The notes under the pieces are model-generated. The model was not told where the DNA came from. It did not search any database and was given only the letters and a program-made list of their open reading frames with translations. From positions 1-62,495 of the forward strand of contig CAJXYS010000017.1 of NCBI GenBank assembly GCA_913063035.1: a stretch of 62,495 nt of DNA, written 5' to 3'. Origin of the DNA: an uncultured Maritimibacter sp. GTDB lineage: Bacteria > Pseudomonadota > Alphaproteobacteria > Rhodobacterales > Rhodobacteraceae. This document shows positions 1 through 8,286 of this stretch, piece by piece; within the stretch, counting starts at the first letter, position 1, and every line of letters begins with the position of its first letter. A program made the translations under genes and the position numbers.

Positions 1-452
1 GCGCCGGACATGGTGAAGGCGTTGCGCGACCAGTCGCAGGAGGCGCCGAGGCGCTTGAGCTGGTTGATGATCGTGCCACCGGACTGGCTCTTCCAGTCCC
101 AGACCCTGGCGAGGAATTCCTCGCGCGTGAAATCGCGGCGCGACTTGCCCTCCTTGGCGAGCTCGCGTTCCACGACCATCTGCGTGGCGATGCCGGCATG
201 GTCCTGCCCCGGCTGCCAGAGCGTGTCGTGCCCGCGCATCCGGTGCCAGCGCACCAGGATGTCCTGCAACGTGTTGTTGAAGGCGTGCCCCATGTGCAGG
301 CTGCCCGTCACGTTGGGCGGCGGGATCATGATGCAGAAGCTCTCGGCGCCGGGCGTCGCGTTCGCGCCTGCGGCGAAAGCGTCGGCCGCTTCCCATTTCG
401 CGTAGATTTCGGGCTCCGCCTTGGCGGCGTCGAAGGTCTTGTCCATGGCCAT
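1..452 (-). CDS. valS: Valyl-tRNA synthetase, N-terminal part (cut by window edge)
   Basis: Class I aminoacyl-tRNA synthetase that charges tRNA-Val in the cytoplasm. About 150 codons are present, read leftward off the window edge. The translation begins [20 protein letters not shown] and contains [15 protein letters not shown], where HMGH is the class I HIGH signature, then [13 protein letters not shown], which is typical of ValRS/IleRS. Two in-frame ATG codons lie at 452 and 446; either could be the start. The KMSKS loop and editing domain lie outside the window. It is read in the same direction as popZ-like, tolC and pcm further right. The family identity is secure. Confidence 0.95.
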   Translation of the reverse strand, partial: MAMDKTFDAAKAEPEIYAKWEAADAFAAGANATPGAESFCIMIPPPNVTGSLHMGHAFNNTLQDILVRWHRMRGHDTLWQPGQDHAGIATQMVVERELAKEGKSRRDFTREEFLARVWDWKSQSGGTIINQLKRLGASCDWSRNAFTMSG

Positions 453-536
453 GGGTCGGGTTCCGCGTGCCGGTTGAGGGTTCGCGCCCCTGTTACCGAA
501 AGCGCCCGGGAAGGGAAAGGCCGTAGTCCCGCCCCC

Positions 537-971
537 TCACACCACCGCGCGGTCGATCTTGGTCGAGAGCTGCACCAGGCTTTCCGACGACCGGACCCCG
601 GTGACCGCGCCGATGCGGTCGAGCGTCTCGTCCAGTTCGCGGGTGGTGTCCGCGGCGATCTCGAGGATCAGGTCGAACCGCCCTGACGTGGTATGGGCAC
701 GCTCCACCTGGGACATGGGTTTCAGCCTTTGCAGCACCGTGGGCGTGGCGCGCGGCTCGATCTGCAGCAGAACCGTCGCGCGGATGCGCCCGGCGCCGGC
801 TTCGGCGCCCAGCCGGATCGTGTAGCCCGCGACGGTGCCGGTCCGCTCCAGCCGTTCGATCCGGGCCTGCACGGTCGAGCGCGCCACGTCGAGATGGCGC
901 GCCAGCGTCGAGACGGAGGCACGCGCATCGCGCGCCAGCGCGGCCAGCAGACGGCGGTCGAGATCATCCAT
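537..971 (-). CDS. Lrp/AsnC family transcriptional regulator
   Basis: A 144-residue DNA-binding protein of usual Lrp length. The N-terminal winged helix-turn-helix begins MDDLDRRLLAALARDARASVSTLAR and contains the recognition-helix region ARSTVQARIERLE. The C-terminal half is the RAM/AsnC ligand-binding fold. The gene is divergent from a PLP amino-acid decarboxylase at 1111, with 139 bp between the starts, an arrangement typical of a local regulator of its neighbour. Inverted repeats in the gap are candidate operators. The effector is probably a basic amino acid such as ornithine or lysine, but this is inferred only from the neighbour. Confidence 0.9.
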   Translation of the reverse strand: MDDLDRRLLAALARDARASVSTLARHLDVARSTVQARIERLERTGTVAGYTIRLGAEAGAGRIRATVLLQIEPRATPTVLQRLKPMSQVERAHTTSGRFDLILEIAADTTRELDETLDRIGAVTGVRSSESLVQLSTKIDRAVV

Positions 972-1110
972 GTCGATTTGCCATGATTTTTGTCATATCG
1001 CCGATCATTTCTGGCGATTCTACACTTTAACCCGGTGAAATCGACACCTAATTGCTCGATCCTGTTTCCCGAGCACACGGATACAGACTCCAGACAAGGA
1101 GCCGACCACC
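972..1110. promoter_or_regulatory. Divergent promoter region with candidate Lrp operator
   Basis: This gap separates the divergent Lrp regulator and decarboxylase starts. It contains the inverted repeat ATCGCC (997-1002) / GGCGAT (1013-1018) with a 10-bp spacer. A second, shorter pair, ATGA (983-986) / TCAT (993-996), lies nearby in an AT-rich stretch. Lrp proteins usually bind imperfect palindromes with AT-rich centres, so autoregulation and control of the decarboxylase are plausible. I did not identify clear -35 and -10 boxes. Confidence 0.4.
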
Positions 1111-2256
1111 ATGGGGCTGAGCAAGACACTCTGGGCGACGCCGCAGGACTACCTGCGCGCCGAGGAGCCCGACACGCCGGTGATGTTCTTCTCGCCGGAG
1201 GTGCTGCAGGCAACGGCCGCGCGATTCCGCGCGGGCTTCCCGGGGCTCGTGACCTACGCCGTGAAGGCCAATCCCGACCCCATGGTGCTCGAGAACCTGT
1301 CCGCCGCGGGGATCGCGGGTTTCGACGTCGCCTCGCCGGCCGAGATTGCCGCGCTTCGGCAGATCGCGCCCGACGCGGCGCTGCATTACAACAATCCCGT
1401 CCGCTCGCGCCGCGAGATCGCGGCGGCCGCCGCGGCCGGCATCCGCGCCTACTCGGTCGATTCCCTGGGCGAGCTGGACAAGCTGGCCGACCTGGTGCCG
1501 CCCGACGGCGTCGAGATCGCGGTCCGGCTGCGGCTGCCCGTGGCCGGGGCCACCTATGATTTCGGCGCCAAGTTCGGCACCGACCCGGACCACGCCGCCG
1601 ATCTGCTGGTGCGGGCGGCGGCGCACGGCTTCACGCCGTCGATGACCTTCCATCCCGGCACGCAATGCGTGTCCGCCGATGCCTGGACCGCCTATATCGA
1701 GGCCTCCGCCGACGTGGCGCGGCGTGCCGGTGTCCGGCTTGCCCGGCTCAATGTCGGCGGCGGCTTCCCAAGCCACCGGAGCGGACCCGAAGCCCCATGT
1801 CTCGACGCGATCTTCGCCGCCATCGACGCGGCGACGGCCCGCGCCTTCGGCGCCGCGCGCCCGGCCCTCCTGTGCGAGCCGGGCCGCGCCATGGTGGCCG
1901 AAGCCTTCACGCTGGCCGCGCGGGTCAAGGCGGTGCGCGCGGATGGAAGCGTCTTTCTGAACGACGGGATTTACGGCGCGATGGCCGAATTGCCGATCAT
2001 GGGCGCGACCGACCGCATCGTCTGCCTCGCGCCCGACGGGACCCGCCGCGCCGGACCGCCCGCGCGGCGCGCGGTGTTCGGCCCGACCTGCGACTCGCTC
2101 GACCGCCTGCCCGGCGACCCGGCGCTGCCGGCGGACCTCGCAGAGGACGACTACGTCCTTTTCGCGGGGATGGGCGCCTACTCGCTGGCCACCCTGACGG
2201 GCTTCAACGGCTACGGCGCGTTGGAAACCGCGACGGTGCGACGGCTGGCCGGCTGA
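1111..2256 (+). CDS. Type III PLP-dependent decarboxylase, probable ornithine decarboxylase
   Basis: A 381-residue alanine-racemase-fold decarboxylase of the ornithine/diaminopimelate/arginine group. Lys52 in TYAVKANPDP is the expected Schiff-base lysine for PLP. Other family marks are FDVASPAEI, SMTFHPGTQC, the glycine-rich LNVGGGFPS, CEPGRAMV for phosphate binding, and FGPTCDSLD carrying the second-subunit active-site cysteine. The length and the FHPGTQC and GPTCDSLD motifs fit short bacterial ornithine/lysine decarboxylases better than LysA. The likely product is putrescine, feeding polyamine synthesis. The upstream 'aaggagccgaccacc' gives a good ribosome binding site. Expression is probably set by the divergent Lrp protein. 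Confidence 0.82.
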   Translation: MGLSKTLWATPQDYLRAEEPDTPVMFFSPEVLQATAARFRAGFPGLVTYAVKANPDPMVLENLSAAGIAGFDVASPAEIAALRQIAPDAALHYNNPVRSRREIAAAAAAGIRAYSVDSLGELDKLADLVPPDGVEIAVRLRLPVAGATYDFGAKFGTDPDHAADLLVRAAAHGFTPSMTFHPGTQCVSADAWTAYIEASADVARRAGVRLARLNVGGGFPSHRSGPEAPCLDAIFAAIDAATARAFGAARPALLCEPGRAMVAEAFTLAARVKAVRADGSVFLNDGIYGAMAELPIMGATDRIVCLAPDGTRRAGPPARRAVFGPTCDSLDRLPGDPALPADLAEDDYVLFAGMGAYSLATLTGFNGYGALETATVRRLAG

Positions 2257-2326
2257 GCGGGGTTTTCCCTGCCCGATGATCGCTCTATCGTCTGGGCGGA
2301 ATCCACGCGCTCAGCAGGGGAGCCTC

Positions 2327-4624
2327 ATGTCCAAATTCGGCATCAGCCAACCGATCAAACGTGTCGAGGATGTCCGCTTCCTGAATGGAACCGGCCGCTA
2401 CATGGACGACACCGCGCCCGAGGGCGCGCTGCGCGCCTATGTCTTCCGCTCGCCGGTGGCCCATGGCGAGATCACGACGCTGGACGTCGCCGACGCCCGC
2501 GCGGCCGACGGCGTCCACGCGGTGCTGACCGCCGCCGAGCTGGACGCGGCCGGCGTGCGCAACCAGATGGACGCGGCGGTGGTCAAGAACCGCGACGGGT
2601 CCAGGGGCGCCGCGCCGCCGCGCCCGATCCTGGCCATCGACCGGGTGCGCTACGTGGGCGAGCCGGTCGCGCTGATCGTGGCCGAGACGCTGGCGCAAGC
2701 CAAGGATGCGGCCGAGCTGATCGAGTTGGACGTGGAGGATCTTCCGGTCTGGACGACGCTCGCCCCCGGTGGCGAGGCGATCCACCCCGAGGCGCCGGAA
2801 AACCTCGCCTATGACTGGGCCTTCGGCGACGCGGAACAGACCGAAAAGGTCTTCGCCGGCGCCGCGCATCGCGTCTCGCTCGAGATCGACGACAACCGGA
2901 TCATCGTCAACTCGATGGAGCCCCGCGGCTGCTGGGCACGCTGGGACGGCGCGCGGATGCACGTCTCCTTCAGCGGACAGGGCGTCTGGGGGCTGCGTGA
3001 CCAGATCGCCCGGAATCTCGGGCTCGACAAGGGGGCGGTGCATGTCACCACCCCCGACGTCGGCGGCGGCTTCGGCATGAAGGGCTTTGCCTATCCGGAA
3101 TATTTCGCCGTCGCCGAGGCGGCGCGCCAGACCGGCCGGCCGGTGCACTGGATGGCGGACCGCTCCGAATCGATGCTCAGCGACAATGGCGGGCGCGATC
3201 TCGTCTCGGTGGCCGAGGCCGCCTTCGACGAGGACTACAAGCTGATCGGCTACCGCGTGCACACGACCAGCAATCTCGGGGCCTATAATTCGGGCTTCGG
3301 CCAGAACATCCAGTCGGAACTGGCGCTCAAGGTGCTGACCGGCACCTATGACGTGCAGGACGTCTTTTTCGCGGTGAAGGGCATCTACACCAACACCGTG
3401 CAGGTCGACGCCTATCGCGGCGCCGGACGGCCCGAGGCAATCTACGTGCTGGAGCGCCTGATGGACCACGCCGCGCGCCAGTTCGGTCTCAGCCCGTGGG
3501 CACTGCGCCAGAAGAACTTCATCCCCGCCGACGCCTTCCCCTACGTCTCGGCCAGCGGCGAGACCTATGACGTGGGCGATTTCGGCCGGGTGCTGTCGCG
3601 GGCCGAGAAAGAGGCCGATCTTGACGGTTTCAAGGCCCGCCGCGCCGACTCCGGGGCCGCCGGCAAGCTGCGCGGGATCGGGCTGTGTTATTATATCGAG
3701 TCGATCCTGGGCGATCCCAGCGAGACCACGAAGCTGGAATTCACCGACACGGGCAAGGTGCGGCTTTACGCCGGCACGCAGTCGAACGGCCAGGGCCACG
3801 AGACCGTCTACGCCCAGATCCTGAACGAGTTCACGGGCATCCCGATGGACGCGGTGGAATTCGTGCAGGGCGACAGCGACCTGATCGCCAAGGGGGGCGG
3901 CACGGGCGGCTCGCGCTCGGTGACGACGCAGGGCACCTCGATCAAGGCGACCTCGTCCAGGCTGATCGAGAATTTCACCCCCTTCGTGGCCGAAGAACTC
4001 GACGCCGCGCCGGAGGAAATCGACTTCGAGGACGGCAATTTCCACGCCCGCGGCACCAACAAGTTCATCGGGCTGATGGATGCCGCGCAGGCCGCGCGCG
4101 ACAAGGGCCGCGACGACCTGCTGGTCTGCGAGGCGGAGACGAAGCTGCCGGGCCGGTCCTATCCCAACGGCGCCCATGTCTGCGAGGTCGAGATCGACCC
4201 GGAGACGGGACAGACCGAGGTGGTCAGATACACCGTGGTCGACGATTTCGGTGTGCTGATGAACCCCACGCTGGCCGAGGGCCAGGTGCATGGCGGCGTC
4301 GTCCAGGGGCTGGGCCAGGCGATCATGGAGAACGCGGCCTACGATGCCGACGGCCAGCTCCTGACCGGCACCTTCATGGATTACGCGATGCCGCGCGCGA
4401 TCGACACGCCCTTCATCACCTTCCATTCCGAGCCGGTGCCCTCCACCGCCAATCCGCTCGGCATGAAAGGCTGCGGCGAGGCCGGGACGGTCGGCGCGAT
4501 GGCCGCCGTCGGCAACGCGGTGCAGGACGCGCTCTGGGACCGGGGGATCCGGCGGGTGGACATGCCTTTCACCCCCCTGCGCGTCTGGAGCTGGCTCAAC
4601 CGGGCGGACATGGCGGCGGAATGA
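2327..4624 (+). CDS. Xanthine dehydrogenase/CO dehydrogenase family molybdopterin-binding large subunit (form II CoxL-like)
   Basis: A 765-residue molybdenum hydroxylase large subunit. The start at 2327 is chosen because 'aggggagcctc' precedes it and MSKFGISQPIKRVEDVRFLNGTGRY is a typical beginning; the frame is open for 17 codons upstream. The active-site loop AYRGAGR (about residues 362-368) is the form II signature. Form I CO dehydrogenase would have AYxCSFR, so CO oxidation is not supported. GGGFGMKG and the catalytic glutamate in GCGEAG (about E718) are present. The usual FAD and 2Fe-2S partner subunits are absent on both sides. The substrate is unknown; an aldehyde or N-heterocycle is likely. 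Confidence 0.9.
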   Translation: MSKFGISQPIKRVEDVRFLNGTGRYMDDTAPEGALRAYVFRSPVAHGEITTLDVADARAADGVHAVLTAAELDAAGVRNQMDAAVVKNRDGSRGAAPPRPILAIDRVRYVGEPVALIVAETLAQAKDAAELIELDVEDLPVWTTLAPGGEAIHPEAPENLAYDWAFGDAEQTEKVFAGAAHRVSLEIDDNRIIVNSMEPRGCWARWDGARMHVSFSGQGVWGLRDQIARNLGLDKGAVHVTTPDVGGGFGMKGFAYPEYFAVAEAARQTGRPVHWMADRSESMLSDNGGRDLVSVAEAAFDEDYKLIGYRVHTTSNLGAYNSGFGQNIQSELALKVLTGTYDVQDVFFAVKGIYTNTVQVDAYRGAGRPEAIYVLERLMDHAARQFGLSPWALRQKNFIPADAFPYVSASGETYDVGDFGRVLSRAEKEADLDGFKARRADSGAAGKLRGIGLCYYIESILGDPSETTKLEFTDTGKVRLYAGTQSNGQGHETVYAQILNEFTGIPMDAVEFVQGDSDLIAKGGGTGGSRSVTTQGTSIKATSSRLIENFTPFVAEELDAAPEEIDFEDGNFHARGTNKFIGLMDAAQAARDKGRDDLLVCEAETKLPGRSYPNGAHVCEVEIDPETGQTEVVRYTVVDDFGVLMNPTLAEGQVHGGVVQGLGQAIMENAAYDADGQLLTGTFMDYAMPRAIDTPFITFHSEPVPSTANPLGMKGCGEAGTVGAMAAVGNAVQDALWDRGIRRVDMPFTPLRVWSWLNRADMAAE

Positions 4625-4644
4625 CGCCGCCGGCCCGGCCGGGG

Positions 4645-5220
4645 TCAGGCTGAAAAGACCAGCCGCCAGAACAGCGTGGGCAGCATTTCCGCCAGCGCCG
4701 CCAGCGCGATCAGCGCCCGCGCGCCCGCCCCCCGGAAGCGCCGCCAGAGCAGCACGCAGAGGGCAAGCGCCAGCACCCCCTCGACCGGGCCGACCAGGGC
4801 GGCGTGATGGGCGTCGTCCCAGTAGCTGACCGGGCTTCGGACAACATGGTCCGAGAACGGCCAGAAATGGGGGCGCCCGTCGTCGTGGTGCAGCGGCAGG
4901 TCGGTCAGCACATGCAGCAGCCCCGCCCCGCCGAAGGCCGTCAGCGCGTCGCGGCGCAGCCAGGCGCCGGCGCCGAAGAGCAGGCCCCAGAGGAGGATCG
5001 CGTTGTCGATGCGGAACACGGCTTGCCAGCTCTCGGAAAAATAGAGTTGGTCGAAGACGACGCGCGGGGCGATCCCCTGGACATAGAGCGCATGCGCGGA
5101 CAGCAGCCAGAGCGACAGGTCCGGCACCAGGGCCCCGGCCAGCGCGGCGGCCGTGACGCGCCAGGCATCGGGCCGTGCGAAGGCGGCCGCGCCGATGATC
5201 AGGTGTGCCGGGGTGTTCAT
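4645..5220 (-). CDS. Multi-pass membrane protein, YdjM/DUF457-like putative metal-dependent hydrolase
   Basis: A 191-residue inner-membrane protein starting MNTPAHLIIGAAAFARPDAW at 5220; the frame is open upstream but overlaps the preceding gene's end. It has several hydrophobic segments and conserved polar residues: the early histidine in TPAHLI, an aspartate in ALVPDLSLW, and LTDLPLHHDDGRPHFWPFSDH, with clustered His and Asp. This pattern matches the YdjM/DUF457 membrane-bound hydrolase group. It is 34 bp downstream of the popZ-like gene in the same direction. Activity has not been defined for close relatives that I can name. Confidence 0.7.
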   Translation of the reverse strand: MNTPAHLIIGAAAFARPDAWRVTAAALAGALVPDLSLWLLSAHALYVQGIAPRVVFDQLYFSESWQAVFRIDNAILLWGLLFGAGAWLRRDALTAFGGAGLLHVLTDLPLHHDDGRPHFWPFSDHVVRSPVSYWDDAHHAALVGPVEGVLALALCVLLWRRFRGAGARALIALAALAEMLPTLFWRLVFSA

Positions 5221-5254
5221 GGCAGGCTCCGCCCGGCGGGCGGGCGCGACAGGG

Positions 5255-5872
5255 TTACTCGAATTCGCGGCTGGCCAGCGCCCGGTGAATCTCGCGGCGG
5301 ACCAGTTTCTTGACGTTGCGGGTGATCCGCTCGCCCAGTTCGCCGCGCAACTCTTCGCGCACGACCTCGGCCACCAGTTCGCGCAGCGCCTCCTCGTCGA
5401 AGCCCGCGTCTTCGAACCCATCGTCCAGTCCCGGATCGCCGTCGGACCCGTCCGCCCGGTCCGCCGGCGCGGAGGCGGCGCTCAGATGAAGGCGCCGGCC
5501 GTCTTGGACGGTCCCGGGCATCTCCGCAGGCGCATCGGGCGACGGGGGATCCGCGACCGGGTTCGCAGCGGCTTCGGGGGCGCCGTCGCTTTCAACCGCC
5601 GCGGTGTCTTCGACCCGCAGCGCGTCCGTCAGCAGCAGCCGGTCGCCGGGTTGTTCCGCCGGGGTTTCCGGGGACTCCCCGTCCGGCAGGGCGGGCGACT
5701 CGGGCTCTGTGGCCGCGGGCTCCGGGCTCATGTCTTGCACCGGCTCGGCGGGCGCCTGCGCGGCGTCTTCGGAATCGGTGGCCTGCTCGGGGGCCTTGGA
5801 GTCGTCCGAGACGAGCCGCCTTATGGAGGACAGAACGTCCTCGACATCCACGGATGACACGGAATTCGACAT
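5255..5872 (-). CDS. popZ: PopZ-like polar organizing protein (DUF2497-type architecture)
   Basis: A 205-residue protein with three visible parts. A short N-terminal helix, VEDVLSSIRRLVSDD, resembles the PopZ partner-binding helix (EDILxSIRRIIxDD). A long, very acidic and proline/alanine-rich linker follows at about residues 22-150. A C-terminal helical segment, LRELVAEVVREELRGELGERI plus VKKLVRREIHRALA, resembles the PopZ oligomerization helices. PopZ forms the polar matrix that anchors ParB/centromere and cell-cycle signalling proteins. The neighbourhood pcm-tolC-this gene, pointing toward valS, matches my recollection of DUF2497/popZ synteny in alphaproteobacteria. Identification rests on architecture and context, as the linker is not conserved. 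Confidence 0.7.
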   Translation of the reverse strand: MSNSVSSVDVEDVLSSIRRLVSDDSKAPEQATDSEDAAQAPAEPVQDMSPEPAATEPESPALPDGESPETPAEQPGDRLLLTDALRVEDTAAVESDGAPEAAANPVADPPSPDAPAEMPGTVQDGRRLHLSAASAPADRADGSDGDPGLDDGFEDAGFDEEALRELVAEVVREELRGELGERITRNVKKLVRREIHRALASREFE

Positions 5873-5951
5873 CGGGATCTCTCCGGTTCAAGGTGCAGGT
5901 ATAGTAGCCTCCTGCGGGGCTCAACACAACGGCTGGTTTAACGCGCCCGGC

Positions 5952-7316
5952 TCAGTTGCGGCCGCTGCGCTCCAGCACGCGGTCGAGCCGCTTGCCCTGG
6001 ATCGAATGGACCGGCGCGTTCCTGACCGCATTGTAGTAGGCCGACGGGTCGTAGCCCGCGACCTGGAGGCCCAGGTGATCCGTGGTCAGCAGCCCCATCG
6101 CCGACAACAGCGCGTAGACCGCGACGTATTCGTCGCGCCGCGCCTGGACGAGATCGTTGCGCGCGGTCAGCAGCTCCTGCTCGGCGTCGAGCACGTCGAG
6201 CGTCGTGCGCGCGCCCAGCTTCGCCTCTTCGCGGACGCCCTCGAAGGCCAGTTCGGCGGCACGGATCTGCTGCTGGCGCGCGGTGATCGAGGCCCGGGCG
6301 ACCTCGAGCTGGGCCCAGGCCCGGGCGACCGCGTCCTCGATGGTCAGCGAGGTCTGGAGCAGCTCGGCGCGCACGCTTTCGGCGTTGGCCATCGCCTGGC
6401 GCTGCGCCGAGTCGAGGCGACCGCCCTGGTAGATCGGCACCGTGACCGACAGCTCGCCGCGGGCGACATCGCCGTAAGACGTCGTCCCCTGCGCGACGCT
6501 CCGGTTGCGCGACAGGCTGGCGCCCAGCTCCACCCTGGGCAGCTTGGCCGCGCGGGCGCGTTCGACGTTGATTTCCGCGGCCTTCACAAGGTGCTGGACC
6601 TGCTTGATCGCCGGGTGGTTCTGGTTGGCGAGCGCCTTGGCGGCCTCCAGCGTGGCGGGGATCTCGGGCGCAGGCGGCGGCGCCTGCAGGTTCGCCGGAT
6701 AGGCGCCGATGGCCAGGAAATACCTGGCCCGCGCGACCTCGAGCGCGCCCTGCGCGGCCACCAGCCGCGACCGGGCCTCGGCCACGCGGGATTCCGCCAG
6801 GCTCACATCGGTGCGGGTCACCTCGCCCACCTCGAACCGGTCCTCGGCCGCGCGCAACTCCTCGCGGGTCAGACGCAAGCTGTTCTCGGCCAGCCGGACC
6901 GACTGTGCCTCGGCGCGCATGTCCATGTAGGCGCTGACCGCATCGAAGAGCACGTCCTGCTCCACCGTCACCAGCGCGGCGCGGGTCGCAAGGACGTTTT
7001 CCTTCGCGGCCTCGACCCCGAGCCGGTTCCGCCCGCCCTCGTAGAGCGTCAGCCCCGCGGTCAGGCTCAGCGAGCCCTGATAGGCGCTGACATCGGTATC
7101 GCTGGCGGAAGCGACGAAGTTGAGCACGGGCCTGAGAAGCGAGACCGCCTGCGCCACGTCCTCGTCTGTGGCGCGCAGCGTGGCGCGGTTCTTGTCCAGC
7201 AGGTTGCTGTTCTCATAGGCGGTGACGAGCGCCTCGGTCAGGGTCTCGGCCGTGCCGGCCCCCGCGACGAAGACGGCCGCCAGGCCCCCCAAGACCGCAT
7301 TGCGTATCGCCTTCAT
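5952..7316 (-). CDS. tolC: TolC family outer membrane efflux protein
   Basis: A 454-residue outer membrane channel. The N terminus MKAIRNAVLGGLAAVFVAGAGTAE is a signal peptide with probable cleavage after GTA. Two long repeats rich in alpha-helical heptads follow, with the characteristic SLTAGLTLYEGGRN and ELSVTVPIYQGGRLDSA strands and TRTDVSLAESRVAEARS and TTLDVLDAEQELLTARNDL helix turns at equivalent places of each half. It would form the trimeric exit duct for type I secretion or RND/ABC efflux; no pump is encoded in the window. It lies 45 bp downstream of pcm and 79 bp upstream of the popZ-like gene, so co-transcription is likely. Confidence 0.95.
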   Translation of the reverse strand: MKAIRNAVLGGLAAVFVAGAGTAETLTEALVTAYENSNLLDKNRATLRATDEDVAQAVSLLRPVLNFVASASDTDVSAYQGSLSLTAGLTLYEGGRNRLGVEAAKENVLATRAALVTVEQDVLFDAVSAYMDMRAEAQSVRLAENSLRLTREELRAAEDRFEVGEVTRTDVSLAESRVAEARSRLVAAQGALEVARARYFLAIGAYPANLQAPPPAPEIPATLEAAKALANQNHPAIKQVQHLVKAAEINVERARAAKLPRVELGASLSRNRSVAQGTTSYGDVARGELSVTVPIYQGGRLDSAQRQAMANAESVRAELLQTSLTIEDAVARAWAQLEVARASITARQQQIRAAELAFEGVREEAKLGARTTLDVLDAEQELLTARNDLVQARRDEYVAVYALLSAMGLLTTDHLGLQVAGYDPSAYYNAVRNAPVHSIQGKRLDRVLERSGRN

Positions 7317-7361
7317 CGCCTGTTGCCTCCGTCGCTGTTGCCGCCGGGGTCTGCGCCCGGC

Positions 7362-8015
7362 TCAGAATTCGAACTCACGCGCCACGTTGAACCCCGGCAG
7401 GAGCGGCGCCGTCGCGTCGAACGCGTAGCGCCAGGTCACCCGTCCGCCCGACTTGATGCCGAGACGCGCGCGCCCGAGCGCGCCTTCCATGAAGATCGCG
7501 ATGATGCGCCCGCCATCCTTGAGCTGATCGAGAATGGCGTCCGGCACCTGTTCGACCCCGCCCTGCAACAGGATGATGTCGTAGGGCCCGTGCTGCGGTG
7601 CGCCCTCGGTCAGGGGCGCCTCGACCACCGCCACGTTGTCGGCCTCCTGCTCGGACAGCAGCGTCTGCGCCTCGGCCGCCATGCTGGCGTCTTCCTCGAC
7701 GGCCACGACCGCCTCGGCCAGCCGCGCGGTGACCGCGGCGGAATAGCCGTAGCTCGCGCCGATATCGAGCACCAGGTGATCGGCCCGTATGTCGAGCGCC
7801 TCGAGCATCTTGGCCAGCACCCGCGGTGCGAGCACGACCCTGCCGCCGCCAAGGTCGATATCCTCGCTCATATAGGCGAGGTCACGCTGGGTGTCGGGGA
7901 CGAAGACCTCGCGCGGGATGGTCAGCATCGCTTCGATGATCGGGTATTCGGTCACGTCTGATGGCCGGACCTGGCCGTCTACCATCGCTCTGCGCCGGGC
8001 GGCGTAATCTGTCAT
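7362..8015 (-). CDS. pcm: Protein-L-isoaspartate O-methyltransferase
   Basis: A 217-residue SAM-dependent methyltransferase that repairs isoaspartyl residues in damaged proteins. The SAM motif I appears as [13 protein letters not shown], a variant of the usual VLEIGTGSGYQAA. The family's substrate-side segment, [12 protein letters not shown], is present, as is an acidic loop VVAVEED. The Asp/Gly substitutions in motif I are those seen in the alphaproteobacterial Pcm-like branch encoded before tolC, so repair activity is probable but not certain for this branch. It is the first gene of the leftward pcm-tolC-popZ-like group. Its promoter would lie in 8016-8147, before the tRNA-Cys gene on the other strand. 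Confidence 0.88.
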   Translation of the reverse strand: MTDYAARRRAMVDGQVRPSDVTEYPIIEAMLTIPREVFVPDTQRDLAYMSEDIDLGGGRVVLAPRVLAKMLEALDIRADHLVLDIGASYGYSAAVTARLAEAVVAVEEDASMAAEAQTLLSEQEADNVAVVEAPLTEGAPQHGPYDIILLQGGVEQVPDAILDQLKDGGRIIAIFMEGALGRARLGIKSGGRVTWRYAFDATAPLLPGFNVAREFEF

Positions 8016-8147
8016 GGAAGCGCCTTGAATCTTCGCGTTGATACCGGGGTCGTCTTGCCACAGTTTCCGGCGCGCGGCAACTCGGCTCGCGGTGTATGTG
8101 CGCTTGCACCGGCCCCGGGCGCTTGATATAGACCGGCCGTTGCCGGC

Positions 8148-8221
8148 GGCGAGTTGGCGGAGTGGTTACGCAGCGGATTGCAAATCCGTGTACACCGGTT
8201 CGATTCCGGTACTCGCCTCCA
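8148..8221 (+). tRNA. tRNA-Cys (anticodon GCA)
   Basis: The acceptor arm GGCGAGT (8148-8154) pairs with ACTCGCC (8211-8217). U73 is the discriminator, expected for tRNA-Cys, and CCA is encoded at 8219-8221. The anticodon stem-loop around GGATTGCAAATCC gives GCA. The T arm is CCGGT-TCGATTC-CGG-like. The last 17 bases are repeated at 13810-13826, showing that this gene is the attachment site of the adjacent island; the tRNA itself remains intact. Confidence 0.97.
8205..8221 (+). repeat. attL core: 17-bp repeat within tRNA-Cys 3' end
   Basis: The sequence tccggtactcgcctcca covers part of the T arm, the 3' acceptor strand and CCA. It is identical to 13810-13826, and the flanking bases differ on both sides. 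Tyrosine integrases commonly recombine at such tRNA 3' segments. Confidence 0.95.
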
Positions 8222-8233
8222 TTTCATTCTAAA

Positions 8234-8271
8234 TCAGTGACTTAGCTTCATGGCTATCAAGTGGGACACAA
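8234..8271 (+). repeat. Left-end arm-like repeats of the island
   Basis: Two short motifs just inside the left end recur at the right end with one mismatch each. tcagtgacttag (8234-8245) matches tcaatgacttag at 13783-13794. aagtgggacacaa (8259-8271) matches aagtgagacacaa at 13738-13750. They are candidate arm-type binding sites of the integrase. All four copies read in the same orientation, and the tca-motif is the one nearer the core at both ends. Confidence 0.6.
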
Positions 8272-8286
8272 TGGTGGAACACATCC

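Noticed and set aside
2285-4426. Long antisense frames over the molybdenum hydroxylase and other genes (for example 35809-37953, 39155-41371, 58893-61772).
   Set aside because: Shadow frames typical of high-GC DNA; composition is implausible and they oppose clearly identified genes.
2327-4624. Aerobic CO dehydrogenase (form I CoxL).
   Set aside because: The active-site loop is AYRGAGR, not AYxCSFR, and the small subunits are missing.
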